Assembly (NCBI RefSeq): GCF_900166585.1 | Contig: NZ_FVZC01000009.1 | Coordinates: 1,623,444 to 1,687,443, forward strand | Direction: 5' to 3' | Origin: Mesobacillus jeotgali | GTDB taxonomy: Bacteria > Bacillota > Bacilli > Bacillales > Cytobacillaceae | Length of the DNA: 64,000 bases | In this document: positions 8,780 to 15,994 of the stretch, piece by piece | How positions within the stretch are numbered: position 1 is the stretch's first letter | Layout of the letters: each line of letters opens with the position of its first letter | Translations under genes and position numbers: made by a program | The notes under the pieces: model-generated | What the model was told of the DNA's origin: nothing | The model's database searches: none | Seen by the model: only the letters and a program-made list of their open reading frames with translations

Positions 8780-9550
8780 ATGAAAAAACTATTAACAATG
8801 GCAATTGTACTACTTCTGCCTGCATTTTTAGCAGGATGCCAGTCGCTGACAAGCGAGGGCTCCTTTTTCCAGTCAACATTCATCAATCCATTCACATGGC
8901 TGATTCATTTTTTTGCAAGCATTACAGGAGGAAGCTATGGAATCGCGATTATTTTGATCACAATGCTGATTAGGCTTCTGTTAATGCCTCTTATGCTAAA
9001 ACAGTACAAGAACCAGCAGAATATGAAAGATAAGATGGAACTGCTTAAACCTGAGATGGATGAGATACAAAAGAAGCTAAAAACTACGAAGGATCCTGCA
9101 GAGCAACGAAAGCTGCAGCAGGAAATGATGGGCCTGTACCAGAAACACGGAGTAAATCCGCTCTCGGTCGGATGTCTGCCGATGCTGATCCAGATGCCGA
9201 TTCTGATGGGGCTCTATTATGCTATTCGTGGATCTGGTGAAATTGCCAGCCACTCCTTCCTCTGGTTCAACCTCGGTCATTCTGATGTATGGATTACTGC
9301 GGCTGCAGGCATCATTTATTACCTTCAGTTTAAGGTGTCTATGTCCAATGTAACCGAAGAGCAGAAGAAGCAAATGAAACTTATGGGACTCATGTCGCCG
9401 ATTATGATCGTCATGTTCTCATTAAATGCGCCATCCGCTCTTCCCCTATACTGGACAGTAGGAGGAATCTTTCTAATTGTACAAACACTACTCGGGAGAA
9501 GAATTTATGGTAAAAAAGAAAATGCAATAACCGTTGAGCACCAGCTTTAA
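8780..9550 (+). CDS. yidC: Membrane protein insertase YidC/OxaA, second paralogue (YqjG type)
   Basis: 256 residues. A lipoprotein signal peptide ends with LAGC (Cys20). The conserved YidC/Oxa1 core follows with five transmembrane segments and a cytoplasmic coiled-coil (about 75-115). It inserts and folds membrane proteins alone or with SecYEG. It is not next to rnpA/jag, where the housekeeping copy (spoIIIJ) sits, and it has a MifM-like leader, so it is most likely the inducible second copy (YqjG/MisCB). Translation start is the ATG after TTAGGAGGAG. Confidence 0.9.
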   Translation: MKKLLTMAIVLLLPAFLAGCQSLTSEGSFFQSTFINPFTWLIHFFASITGGSYGIAIILITMLIRLLLMPLMLKQYKNQQNMKDKMELLKPEMDEIQKKLKTTKDPAEQRKLQQEMMGLYQKHGVNPLSVGCLPMLIQMPILMGLYYAIRGSGEIASHSFLWFNLGHSDVWITAAAGIIYYLQFKVSMSNVTEEQKKQMKLMGLMSPIMIVMFSLNAPSALPLYWTVGGIFLIVQTLLGRRIYGKKENAITVEHQL

Positions 9551-9560
9551 CTATGACTTT

Positions 9561-9590
9561 GCCTGGGAATTCAAACTCCCAGGTTTTTAT
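9561..9590 (+). terminator. Terminator after yidC
   Basis: Stem CCTGGGA/TCCCAGG (9562-9568, 9577-9583) is followed by T5. Confidence 0.85.
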
Positions 9591-9635
9591 ATTTTTAAGC
9601 TTGAGTTCTTCCCTTTCATGGGTGGAATAATATGG

Positions 9636-9665
9636 TTGACTTTTTAAATTTTACCGAGTTATAAT
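9636..9665 (+). promoter_or_regulatory. SigA promoter of the ABC-F leader
   Basis: TTGACT (9636-9641), 18-bp spacer and TATAAT (9660-9665). The expected start is near 9672, which gives an untranslated leader of about 300 nt before the ABC-F start. Confidence 0.7.
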
Positions 9666-9743
9666 TTAAGTTAACGACAACCGAAGGGAATGGTAAAGAG
9701 CCGATGAAATACTAATCTTATTTTCTGCCCGATTTTTTCTAAT

Positions 9744-9800
9744 ATGAAAAAGCGAGTGCCTGGAATTAGGATTAGTCTGCCCTTTTGCCATTCCAATTGA
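9744..9800 (+). CDS. Candidate 18-residue leader peptide in the ABC-F attenuator
   Basis: ATG 9744 to TGA 9798 reads MKKRVPGIRISLPFCHSN. The Val-Pro-Gly-Ile codons contain the bases complementary to the terminator arm, so a ribosome paused here would change leader folding. There is no convincing Shine-Dalgarno, which is the main weakness. Two shorter frames upstream, MVKSR (9690) and MKY (9704), are alternatives. Confidence 0.4.
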   Translation: MKKRVPGIRISLPFCHSN

Positions 9801-9887
9801 TTTTTTACGCCGTGAATTAAGCATGAACCCAACAGGGGTTGCTATGCCTATTTATTGACGTTTAAATTAAGTACGAATGCCAAGCAG

Positions 9888-9917
9888 AACCTTCCAGGAC
9901 ACCTGGGAGGTTTTTTT
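9888..9917 (+). terminator. Attenuator terminator before the ABC-F gene
   Basis: AACCTTCCAGG (9888-9898) pairs with CCTGGGAGGTT (9902-9912), with a 3-nt loop, followed by T7. It lies 59 bp ahead of the start codon and inside the leader, so it is an attenuator and not the end of yidC, which has its own terminator. Confidence 0.85.
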
Positions 9918-9975
9918 AATGGATAACATACTCACCTTCATTCAGTAGTCTCAAAAAGAAAGGTGGAAAATTCCT

Positions 9976-11694
9976 ATGGCAATCATGAAAATAAGAGGAA
10001 TTCAGAAAAGCTTTAATGAAAACCAAGTGATCCAAAATGCAGATTTTGATATAAAACAAAACAGCCGTATCGGCCTTGTGGGCAGTAACGGAGCTGGCAA
10101 GACAACGCTGGCAAATATAATCCATGGAAGCACCTTCCCAGACAAAGGTAAGATTGAAACATTTCATGGAACATTGAACATCGGTTATCTAAAACAATCG
10201 ACGCAACATTCAATTCATGAAACGGACGATGTTTATTCTTTGTCAGACAATGGCCTTTTTCAGCATTCAAGCCAGTTAGGCCTGACTAGAGAACTTGACT
10301 GGTTCAATGCAGACTGGGCAACCTTAAGCGGCGGTGAAAAGCTAAAGCTATCCATAGCAAGCGTCTGGGCAAAAAGGCCGGAACTGCTAATATTGGATGA
10401 GCCGACAAACCATCTTGACCTTCAAGGTGTTGAGTGGTTAATTGAAGAGTTAAGTGCTTTTAAAGGTGCCATTTTAATTATTTCTCATGACCGTTATTTC
10501 CTCGATAAAACTGTAACGGAAATCATTGAAATTGAAGATGGTACAACCAAATTATTCACTGGCAACTACTCTGCCTACCGGAAGGAAAAAGAAAGATTAT
10601 TTCAAGTGCAGCTTCATCAATATGAGATACAGCAAAAACGCAAGCAACAGATTCAACAGCAAATTGCCAACTTGAAAAACTGGTCTGAGAAGGCACACCG
10701 TGATTCAACAAAACAAGGTACAGCCTCGGAAAGAAGGCAGATTGGCTATAAGGAATATCATCGGATGAAAGCCAAGAAGATGGATAATCAAATTAAATCG
10801 AAGATGAAACGACTGAACCAGGAGCTTGTAAAAAATGAGGTGAAACAGCCTGAAGAGGACTCAATGGTCCGGTTTGAATTCCTGGAAAGACGGAAACGCG
10901 GAAAAAGGATTTTGGAAGCTGATTCCCTGTCAAAACACTTTGTTAATCGCTGTTTGTTTGAGAAGAGTCATTTCTATATGAATCATGGTGAAAAAATGGG
11001 ACTGATCGGCGAAAACGGCAGCGGTAAGTCTACATTGCTGAAAATATTGCTTGGACAAGAAAAGTCCTCCTCCGGTAATATATGGCTCAGTGAATCTCTA
11101 AAGATTGGTTATCTCAGCCAGGATGTTTCCGATCTCCCTGCTGATAAAACACCTCTTGAATTTATAGGTCTTTCAGACAGGGAAGCAATCGGCAAAGCAA
11201 GGACTGTTTTTGCCAATATCGGTCTTAATGAAGAAAAACTGATAGTCCCTATCGGACAATTAAGCCTTGGAGAGCGAACGAGGGTTAAACTAGTAATGAT
11301 GCTTATCGATGAATTAGATTTGCTGATTCTCGATGAACCGACAAATCATCTCGATCTGGCAAGCAGGGAAAGTCTTGAAAAAACATTAATGGACTTTCAA
11401 GGATCTGTCTTAATTGTCTCACATGATGTCTATTTTCTTGAAAAAATCACTCAAAAGCTATTGGTTATTAATAATAGAAAAATCACCAGGAAAGAATTCG
11501 GCATGAAGGAATACAATGATGCTGCAGCTCCTAAGGAAAGCGATAAGGAAAAAGCAGAAAAATTATTGGTCTTGCAGAATGAAATAAACGCGGTTATTGG
11601 TAAATTATCATATATGTCTAAGGATCAGCCTGATTACACAGAACTCGATCAAAAGCTTGCTGCGCTCTTTAAGAAGAAAAAAGAAATGGAATAA
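9976..11694 (+). CDS. ABC-F ribosomal protection protein (VmlR/Vga-like)
   Basis: 572 residues with two ABC domains and no transmembrane segments. Domain 1 has Walker A GSNGAGKT (36-43), signature LSGGE and Walker B LLILDEPTNHLD. A long charged linker follows (WSEKAH...YKEYHRMKAKKMDNQIKSK), then domain 2 with GENGSGKS, LSLGE and ILDEPTNHLD. ABC-F proteins bind the ribosomal E site and the linker displaces antibiotics from the peptidyl-transferase centre. The linker and overall layout resemble VmlR of B. subtilis (lincosamide, streptogramin A and pleuromutilin resistance). Which drugs apply cannot be read from sequence. AAAGGTGG lies upstream of the ATG. ATG 9985 is a possible alternative start. 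Confidence 0.88.
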   Translation: MAIMKIRGIQKSFNENQVIQNADFDIKQNSRIGLVGSNGAGKTTLANIIHGSTFPDKGKIETFHGTLNIGYLKQSTQHSIHETDDVYSLSDNGLFQHSSQLGLTRELDWFNADWATLSGGEKLKLSIASVWAKRPELLILDEPTNHLDLQGVEWLIEELSAFKGAILIISHDRYFLDKTVTEIIEIEDGTTKLFTGNYSAYRKEKERLFQVQLHQYEIQQKRKQQIQQQIANLKNWSEKAHRDSTKQGTASERRQIGYKEYHRMKAKKMDNQIKSKMKRLNQELVKNEVKQPEEDSMVRFEFLERRKRGKRILEADSLSKHFVNRCLFEKSHFYMNHGEKMGLIGENGSGKSTLLKILLGQEKSSSGNIWLSESLKIGYLSQDVSDLPADKTPLEFIGLSDREAIGKARTVFANIGLNEEKLIVPIGQLSLGERTRVKLVMMLIDELDLLILDEPTNHLDLASRESLEKTLMDFQGSVLIVSHDVYFLEKITQKLLVINNRKITRKEFGMKEYNDAAAPKESDKEKAEKLLVLQNEINAVIGKLSYMSKDQPDYTELDQKLAALFKKKKEME

Positions 11695-11702
11695 CCCTTG
11701 TT

Positions 11703-11739
11703 AAACAAAAAAAACTCCAATTAGGGAGTTTTTTTGTTT
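11703..11739. terminator. Bidirectional terminator between ABC-F gene and crcB
   Basis: AAAAAACTCC/GGGAGTTTTTTT with A- and T-runs on both sides serves the convergent genes. Confidence 0.85.
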
Positions 11740-12094
11740 AAACCAGCCGGCCTAAGAAAAGTCCAGCCCCCACGCAGAGTAGGCCTCCTATATATGTAAT
11801 AAAAATGTACTGGATCCCTGCTGTACTCTGTTTATTGGAGAATAGTTTGACCAGGTCAACATTCAGTGTAGAAAAAGTGGTGAATGCTCCCATGAATCCT
11901 GTGGCAGTCAAAAGAAACAGATTACCCTGGATACCCACCCCTGCAATCAGCCCTAGCAGGAAAGAACCCAAAAGGTTTACCACCAGCGTTGCCACTGGGA
12001 TAATACTGGTCTCGAACATTTTTTGAATCTTTAATCTGGATACCGCACCCCCTAATCCTCCGCAGGCAACTAAAAAAAGCTCGATCATCCACAA
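11738..12094 (-). CDS. crcB: Fluoride channel subunit CrcB/Fluc (second subunit)
   Basis: 118 residues and four transmembrane helices. The Fluc signature GFMGAFTTFSTLN is present. Fluc channels are antiparallel dimers that let fluoride leave the cell. Two unequal adjacent subunits, as here, usually form a heterodimer. The start overlaps the end of the other crcB by 10 bp, implying translational coupling. Confidence 0.92.
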   Translation of the reverse strand: MWMIELFLVACGGLGGAVSRLKIQKMFETSIIPVATLVVNLLGSFLLGLIAGVGIQGNLFLLTATGFMGAFTTFSTLNVDLVKLFSNKQSTAGIQYIFITYIGGLLCVGAGLFLGRLV

Positions 12095-12480
12095 TGCCCC
12101 CTTTGACCCTGTTTTTCTGATCCAATTTTAAATCCTGCTGCAGCAAGCAGTAAACCGCCAACAGCACTAAGGAGAACATATACGATTCCCATTCCAATTC
12201 TCCCAGATTCTATCATTATCAGGGTTTCCATACTAAAGGTGGAAAAAGTAGTAAATGAGCCCGTCAAACCCGTCCCAATGGATGCCGACAAGATTGGATT
12301 CATCTTGTTACGGGATATAACAGCTGCAGTGAACCAGCCCAAGAACAAGGAACCTGCCAAATTAACCAGCAGGGTCCCAATAGGAAATCCGTTACTCAGC
12401 AAGCTAGCTGCAGTCAGGCTGACGAAATATCGTAATACACTTCCAACCATCCCGCCAATACCTACTCCAATATAAACCAA
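12085..12480 (-). CDS. crcB: Fluoride channel subunit CrcB/Fluc (first subunit)
   Basis: 131 residues and four transmembrane helices with signature GLTGSFTTFSTFS. It pairs with the downstream subunit. I looked for a fluoride riboswitch in the short gap (22 bp) and further upstream and did not recognise one. The pair seems to be transcribed with the acetyltransferase gene upstream. Confidence 0.92.
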   Translation of the reverse strand: MVYIGVGIGGMVGSVLRYFVSLTAASLLSNGFPIGTLLVNLAGSLFLGWFTAAVISRNKMNPILSASIGTGLTGSFTTFSTFSMETLIMIESGRIGMGIVYVLLSAVGGLLLAAAGFKIGSEKQGQRGHCG

Positions 12481-12502
12481 TTTTAAAAACCACCCTTGGA
12501 TT

Positions 12503-13081
12503 TTATTTCATTTTATTCTGGAGCAACGACTTAACCTCTAGCCACTCTTCTTTAATTATACTGAATACAACTGTGTCCCTGACATAACCATCAGCGATGA
12601 TCCGATGTTTTCGTAGGACGCCCTCTCTGCTGGCACCCAGACGTACAATGGCTGTTTGAGATCGGACATTTCTGGAATCGGTGCAAAACTGTACCCTATT
12701 CATATCCAGCTTTTCAAATGCATGCTGAAGCATAAGGAATTTGGTTTCTGTATTTACCCCTGTCCTCCAGTATTCAGGATTGTACCATGTCCACCCAATT
12801 TCCAATGACTTGTGAGCCTTAGAGATGTCCATATACCTGGAGCTCCCGATAATTTTATCTGTTTGCATGTCTACGACTGCAAAAGGAATTTGTGTCCCTT
12901 TATCCCTTTCCATTTTTGCAGCCTCGATCACCTTTTTCATATCTTCCTTGCTTCGGATTTTTGAAGAGGTGAATTCCCAGATAGATTGGTTCTTTCCCGC
13001 TTCCCATAAGTTATCCAGCTGGTCAAGTTCCATTGGTATCAGTCTTACGGTTTCGCCTTGCAGCCTCAGCTTACTTTCCAT
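12503..13081 (-). CDS. GNAT acetyltransferase, RimJ/RimL type
   Basis: 192 residues from ATG 13081. The N-terminal RLIPMELDQLDNLWEAG and the acetyl-CoA loop region (GWTWYNPEYWRTGVNTE, then NMNRVQFCTDSRNVRSQ) are typical of RimJ/L-type N-acetyltransferases. Substrate unknown. The start is chosen because GGGAG lies 8 nt upstream. It appears to head an operon with the two crcB genes 22 bp downstream. The Shine-Dalgarno is part of a possible mRNA hairpin (see the entry at 13088-13146). Confidence 0.82.
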   Translation of the reverse strand: MESKLRLQGETVRLIPMELDQLDNLWEAGKNQSIWEFTSSKIRSKEDMKKVIEAAKMERDKGTQIPFAVVDMQTDKIIGSSRYMDISKAHKSLEIGWTWYNPEYWRTGVNTETKFLMLQHAFEKLDMNRVQFCTDSRNVRSQTAIVRLGASREGVLRKHRIIADGYVRDTVVFSIIKEEWLEVKSLLQNKMK

Positions 13082-13087
13082 ATTTCC

Positions 13088-13146
13088 CACTCCCTAACAA
13101 TTCTATATTTCTTAATCATATCATTGAAGAATATGAGCAGGGAGTG
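13088..13146 (-). promoter_or_regulatory. Possible SD-sequestering leader hairpin of the GNAT-crcB unit
   Basis: In the minus-strand mRNA, CACTCCCTG is complementary to TAGGGAGTG, which contains the ribosome binding site. The two are about 40 nt apart, and TTCTT/AAGAA pairs inside. This could hide the start. Read on the plus strand the same stem is followed by T6, so a terminator of an unseen plus-strand RNA is an alternative. Confidence 0.35.
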
Positions 13147-13177
13147 CCTTTTTTAAAAATTCTTCACTGTCTATATA

Positions 13178-13338
13178 ATAAAGGCTGCTTTCGTGAAGAT
13201 TGTTGTTAAAATGCCGTTATGTAGTTCGGTATTAAGTGTGCAAGCTCTTTTCTCATAATGAGCTTTAATTTTTTGAGTAGAAACATAGGTCATTCAATCA
13301 TATTTCGAAGTCAATAGCAACAAAGTTTGAGTAAATAC
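13178..13338 (+). repeat. Dispersed ~190-bp element, copy A (shortened)
   Basis: Shares GATTGTTGTTAAAAT, CAAGCTCTTTTCTC and AATAGCAACAAAGTTTGAG, in this order, with copies at 27978-28154 and 47119-47312. About 25 bp present in copy C (including ACGTGATAAAAGCCATTTTG) is missing here. It starts with AATAAAGGCTG, resembling the inverted end of the other copies. Non-coding. Confidence 0.75.
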
Positions 13339-13344
13339 CATAAT

Positions 13345-13376
13345 AAAATAAGCTGCCCAGTATCCGGGCAGCTTCG
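13345..13376 (-). terminator. Terminator after the DUF6501-type gene
   Basis: AAGCTGCCC/GGGCAGCTT (13350-13358, 13366-13374), followed on the minus strand by ATTTTATT. Confidence 0.8.
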
Positions 13377-13378
13377 TG

Positions 13379-13585
13379 TTACTTCACTTCTTCAAAATAT
13401 TCCTTGTAATATCCGCCAACTTTACCTGAATTGTCTACAATGAAATAAAATTCTTCTGTCTCATTTTTAACATCATATACTTTTCCTGCTGTCAGCTTAT
13501 TATTGACGATATATTTTTTTGCATCTGTATGAACGCATTTTAGTTTTTTGATGGTTTCGCGTTCGTGCCAGTTCGTATGGATCAT
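13379..13585 (-). CDS. Small conserved protein, DUF6501-like
   Basis: 68 residues. The pattern KLKCVHTDAKKYIV ... GKVYDVKNETEEFYFI is that of a small Bacillus family (DUF6501). A compact beta-rich fold is likely; no function is known. AAAGGAAGTGGCAAAAG lies upstream of the ATG, and it has its own terminator. Confidence 0.7.
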   Translation of the reverse strand: MIHTNWHERETIKKLKCVHTDAKKYIVNNKLTAGKVYDVKNETEEFYFIVDNSGKVGGYYKEYFEEVK

Positions 13586-13655
13586 CTTTTGCCACTTCCT
13601 TTATCTGAGTTTCATACTCTATAGTATAAAGAAAAGATGATCGAATAAGCAATAG

Positions 13656-13859
13656 TCAGCTGGCATTCGCTTCTTCGCTTGCTAAGCGTAATCCGCGGAT
13701 TTCTGATTTATCAAAAGTCATTGTTTCTCCTGTAATTACATTTTTCAATGTTATATAGCAAACATCACAAATTATATCTTTACGAATATATTGTAAGAAA
13801 GAAAAACGTTCATTTTTATAAATCAGTTCATAAAAGTCCGAATTGGTAAATCCATTCAT
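13656..13859 (-). CDS. Small hypothetical protein
   Basis: 67 residues of no family I recognise. It has a good ribosome binding site (GAGGGG about 6 nt ahead of the ATG). It contains ICDVCYITL, a single CxxC. The content is mixed hydrophobic/charged with no signal peptide. Confidence 0.6.
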   Translation of the reverse strand: MNGFTNSDFYELIYKNERFSFLQYIRKDIICDVCYITLKNVITGETMTFDKSEIRGLRLASEEANAS

Positions 13860-14012
13860 GTTAACCCCTCTTTCCAGGATGTATTCATCTTGGTGTTTGG
13901 CTGTGCCTATCTATACCACCATCTAGACTTGTATTAAACATCCGTGGAAAAAAGTTAATATTTCCCTCCAAAAAAACCTCTATTAAATTGACATAATTAC
14001 CAATAAGCAATT

Positions 14013-14681
14013 TTATAAACTGTTAGTTGGCGCGATTAATTCTATTCCCTCATTCTTTGCCGAGTTAATCGCAGTGGAAACCATGTAGGACTCCATTGAT
14101 TCGGCATCATACGGACGCAGCAGCTTTTTTAGTTCATCAGTTTGGTTAAATGAGGGATCAAGCCACATTCCAATCCTGTCTGCAGGGAGAATGACAGGCA
14201 TTCTGTCATGGACTTTTTCAGTTACATCGTTCGGGCTTGTGGTGATTATGGTGCAGGAGGTAAGGTTTTTTCCACCCTTATTCCATATTTCCCATAGCCC
14301 AGCAAATGCAAAGGGTTTCTTGTCTTTCATGCCGAATCGATATGGCTGTTTTTGTTTGCCGTCTTTTTTCCATTCATAAAAACCGTCAGCCAGAATCAGG
14401 CAGCGCCTTTGTTTCAGTGCCTGCTTAAAACTCGCCTTAACGTCGATCGTCTCTGCACGTGCATTGATCATCCTGTAACCAATTTTCTCATCATCTGCCC
14501 AAAAAGGAATCAGTCCCCACCTCATTGTGGTACCTACCCTGCCTTCACCTTCATCGATAACTGTAAGTATGTCCTGGCCGGGAGCAATATTGAATCTGGC
14601 ATCTATGTCTTTTGTGAATTCAAACTGAAATTGTTCCTTCAATGATCCAATTTCTTCAAACAAAGAAAATCGTCCACACAT
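14013..14681 (-). CDS. SOS response-associated peptidase (SRAP, YedK/HMCES family)
   Basis: 222 residues from ATG 14681, so that Met removal exposes Cys2 (MCGRFSLF), the residue that forms a thiazolidine crosslink to abasic sites in single-stranded DNA. Other family motifs are visible: NARAET, GFYEW and the His-containing VHDRMPVIL. GGAGG precedes this ATG by 7 nt, whereas an upstream in-frame ATG at 14696 would bury the cysteine. It shields abasic DNA from strand breaks. Single gene. Confidence 0.92.
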   Translation of the reverse strand: MCGRFSLFEEIGSLKEQFQFEFTKDIDARFNIAPGQDILTVIDEGEGRVGTTMRWGLIPFWADDEKIGYRMINARAETIDVKASFKQALKQRRCLILADGFYEWKKDGKQKQPYRFGMKDKKPFAFAGLWEIWNKGGKNLTSCTIITTSPNDVTEKVHDRMPVILPADRIGMWLDPSFNQTDELKKLLRPYDAESMESYMVSTAINSAKNEGIELIAPTNSL

Positions 14682-14782
14682 TGGATCTACCTCCATTTCC
14701 TATACTGTTCCTATCATTCCCTTTCCTTTCCTGAAAGTAACGTAATAGAGTCAATTCAGGCCTATATCTTAGTCCCCGCAAA

Positions 14783-14816
14783 TAAAATAAGCCAGGCTTC
14801 TCTATGGAGCCAGGCT
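14783..14816 (-). terminator. Terminator after the 89-residue membrane protein
   Basis: Two copies of AGCCAGGCT (14790-14798, 14808-14816) pair with one central mismatch, followed on the minus strand by TATTTTATTT. Confidence 0.7.
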
Positions 14817-14819
14817 TCT

Positions 14820-15089
14820 CTATATATTCTTGGGATCTATTTTCTTTTTCATTTTAGCTCTAAGTGCAATATTGGCTGCAACCAGGAATGGAATAATTGA
14901 GGCAATCGTAAAACCTAGTGCATATCCTGAAATACTTTCATTCAATACATGTTCATTAATAATGAAACCCAAAAAACTAATACTAATGCCATCCCCATCC
15001 ACATGGTTAATGACCGACCAAAGTTCGAGTCCTTTAAATAGAAATAGAACACTTATGGCGGTCAGCAATAAAATCCCAAACCACTTCAA
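14820..15089 (-). CDS. Small membrane protein, two helices
   Basis: 89 residues with two transmembrane segments (about 3-25 and 54-77), a polar loop and a lysine-rich C-terminus. It begins with TTG, supported by GGGGGTG 7 nt upstream. No family recognised. Confidence 0.65.
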   Translation of the reverse strand: MKWFGILLLTAISVLFLFKGLELWSVINHVDGDGISISFLGFIINEHVLNESISGYALGFTIASIIPFLVAANIALRAKMKKKIDPKNI

Positions 15090-15276
15090 TCGACCACACC
15101 CCCAATCCCCTCCCCTGCTAACTGGCAGGTTCAGGTGTATACACTATATTATAGGGAGTAAAGGTAGTAATTAATATATCATCATCTCAGTTGTAACAAA
15201 ATGTTCAAAAAGATATATAAAATTTCGTAATTTCCTTATACTAAATTAGACACTATGATGTTAATACTGTATCGAT

Positions 15277-15822
15277 TTAAAAGTTCAGCCGTCCCATGAC
15301 CAGCATATTGTAATACCTTCCATTCAAAAGCCGTTTATCATTCTTTAATAACCCTTCAACTTCAAATCCAAACTTTTCATAGAGTTTCCTTGCAGCTTCA
15401 TTTGTTTCCATCACATTCAGAGTCATTTTTTTTATACCTTTTTCATCTGCCCAGTGTATTGATTCCTGCAAAAGATTCTTACCGATTCCATAACCCCAGA
15501 ACTCCTTTAAAACCACAACTCCAAACTCAATTTTGTGCCTGAACCGTTTCAAATCATTTCCTTCACATCTGGAAAAACCAACAAGTCTTTCATCAGCTTC
15601 AGCCACCAGAAATAAGTTCCTTTCGCTCTCTGAATCATCTTTGATTAATAATAGAAAACCATTTTCGTCAAGAATCCCTTCTCCTGGTTCACGGTCAAGA
15701 TATTCTGTTTCTCCATCAATTTGCAACCTTAACTCAGCCAATGCCTTCGCATCTGTATCAGCTGCAGACCTGATAATATAGTTGAGACCCTTTACATTTT
15801 TAGTTTTATCGGATATCAGCAT
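15277..15822 (-). CDS. GNAT N-acetyltransferase
   Basis: 181 residues. The acetyl-CoA motif FGVVVLKEFWGYGIGKNLLQ and the C-terminal LNVMETNEAARKLYEKFGF are clear. These are features of RimI/RimL-like acetyltransferases, substrate unknown. TGGAGG precedes the ATG. Confidence 0.85.
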   Translation of the reverse strand: MLISDKTKNVKGLNYIIRSAADTDAKALAELRLQIDGETEYLDREPGEGILDENGFLLLIKDDSESERNLFLVAEADERLVGFSRCEGNDLKRFRHKIEFGVVVLKEFWGYGIGKNLLQESIHWADEKGIKKMTLNVMETNEAARKLYEKFGFEVEGLLKNDKRLLNGRYYNMLVMGRLNF

Positions 15823-15902
15823 TATTTACCTCCAAAAGATTCCTGTTAACCGATTTTAAACTTTGGTATTTGTTTTGTACACACTTTTAAAATTGCTGAG
15901 CC

Positions 15903-15944
15903 AAAAAAAAGATGACCTCTGTACAATACAGAAATCATCTTCCT
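15903..15944 (-). terminator. Terminator after the acyl-CoA ligase gene
   Basis: AAGATGA..TCTG/CAGA..TCATCTT stem followed on the minus strand by T8. Confidence 0.8.
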
Positions 15945-15994
15945 AAAGCAGCCAGGTTTTTTTATTTTCCTTGCAAAGGGTTTATCTTTTATCT

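Larger units (their letters stand above)
9672..9917 (+). ncRNA. Attenuator leader RNA of the ABC-F gene
   Basis: About 245 nt of structured leader ending in a strong terminator just before the ABC-F gene. Outer pairing GGAATGG (9688-9694) with CCATTCC (9788-9794) and inner pairing ACTAATC (9711-9717) with GATTAGT (9770-9776) enclose a short reading frame. CCTGGAA (9759-9765) is complementary to TTCCAGG (9892-9898) in the 5' arm of the terminator and could act as antiterminator. Leaders with short frames and conditional terminators are known in front of several antibiotic-resistance ABC-F genes. The mechanism here is inferred. Confidence 0.6.

Noticed and set aside
9690-9715. MVKSR and MKY mini-frames in the ABC-F leader as certain leader peptides
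   Set aside because: Possible, but Shine-Dalgarno spacing is poor for both; they are mentioned only as alternatives.
12481-13380. Fluoride riboswitch for crcB
   Set aside because: I looked for the conserved pseudoknot bases upstream of crcB and of the acetyltransferase gene and did not find them by eye.
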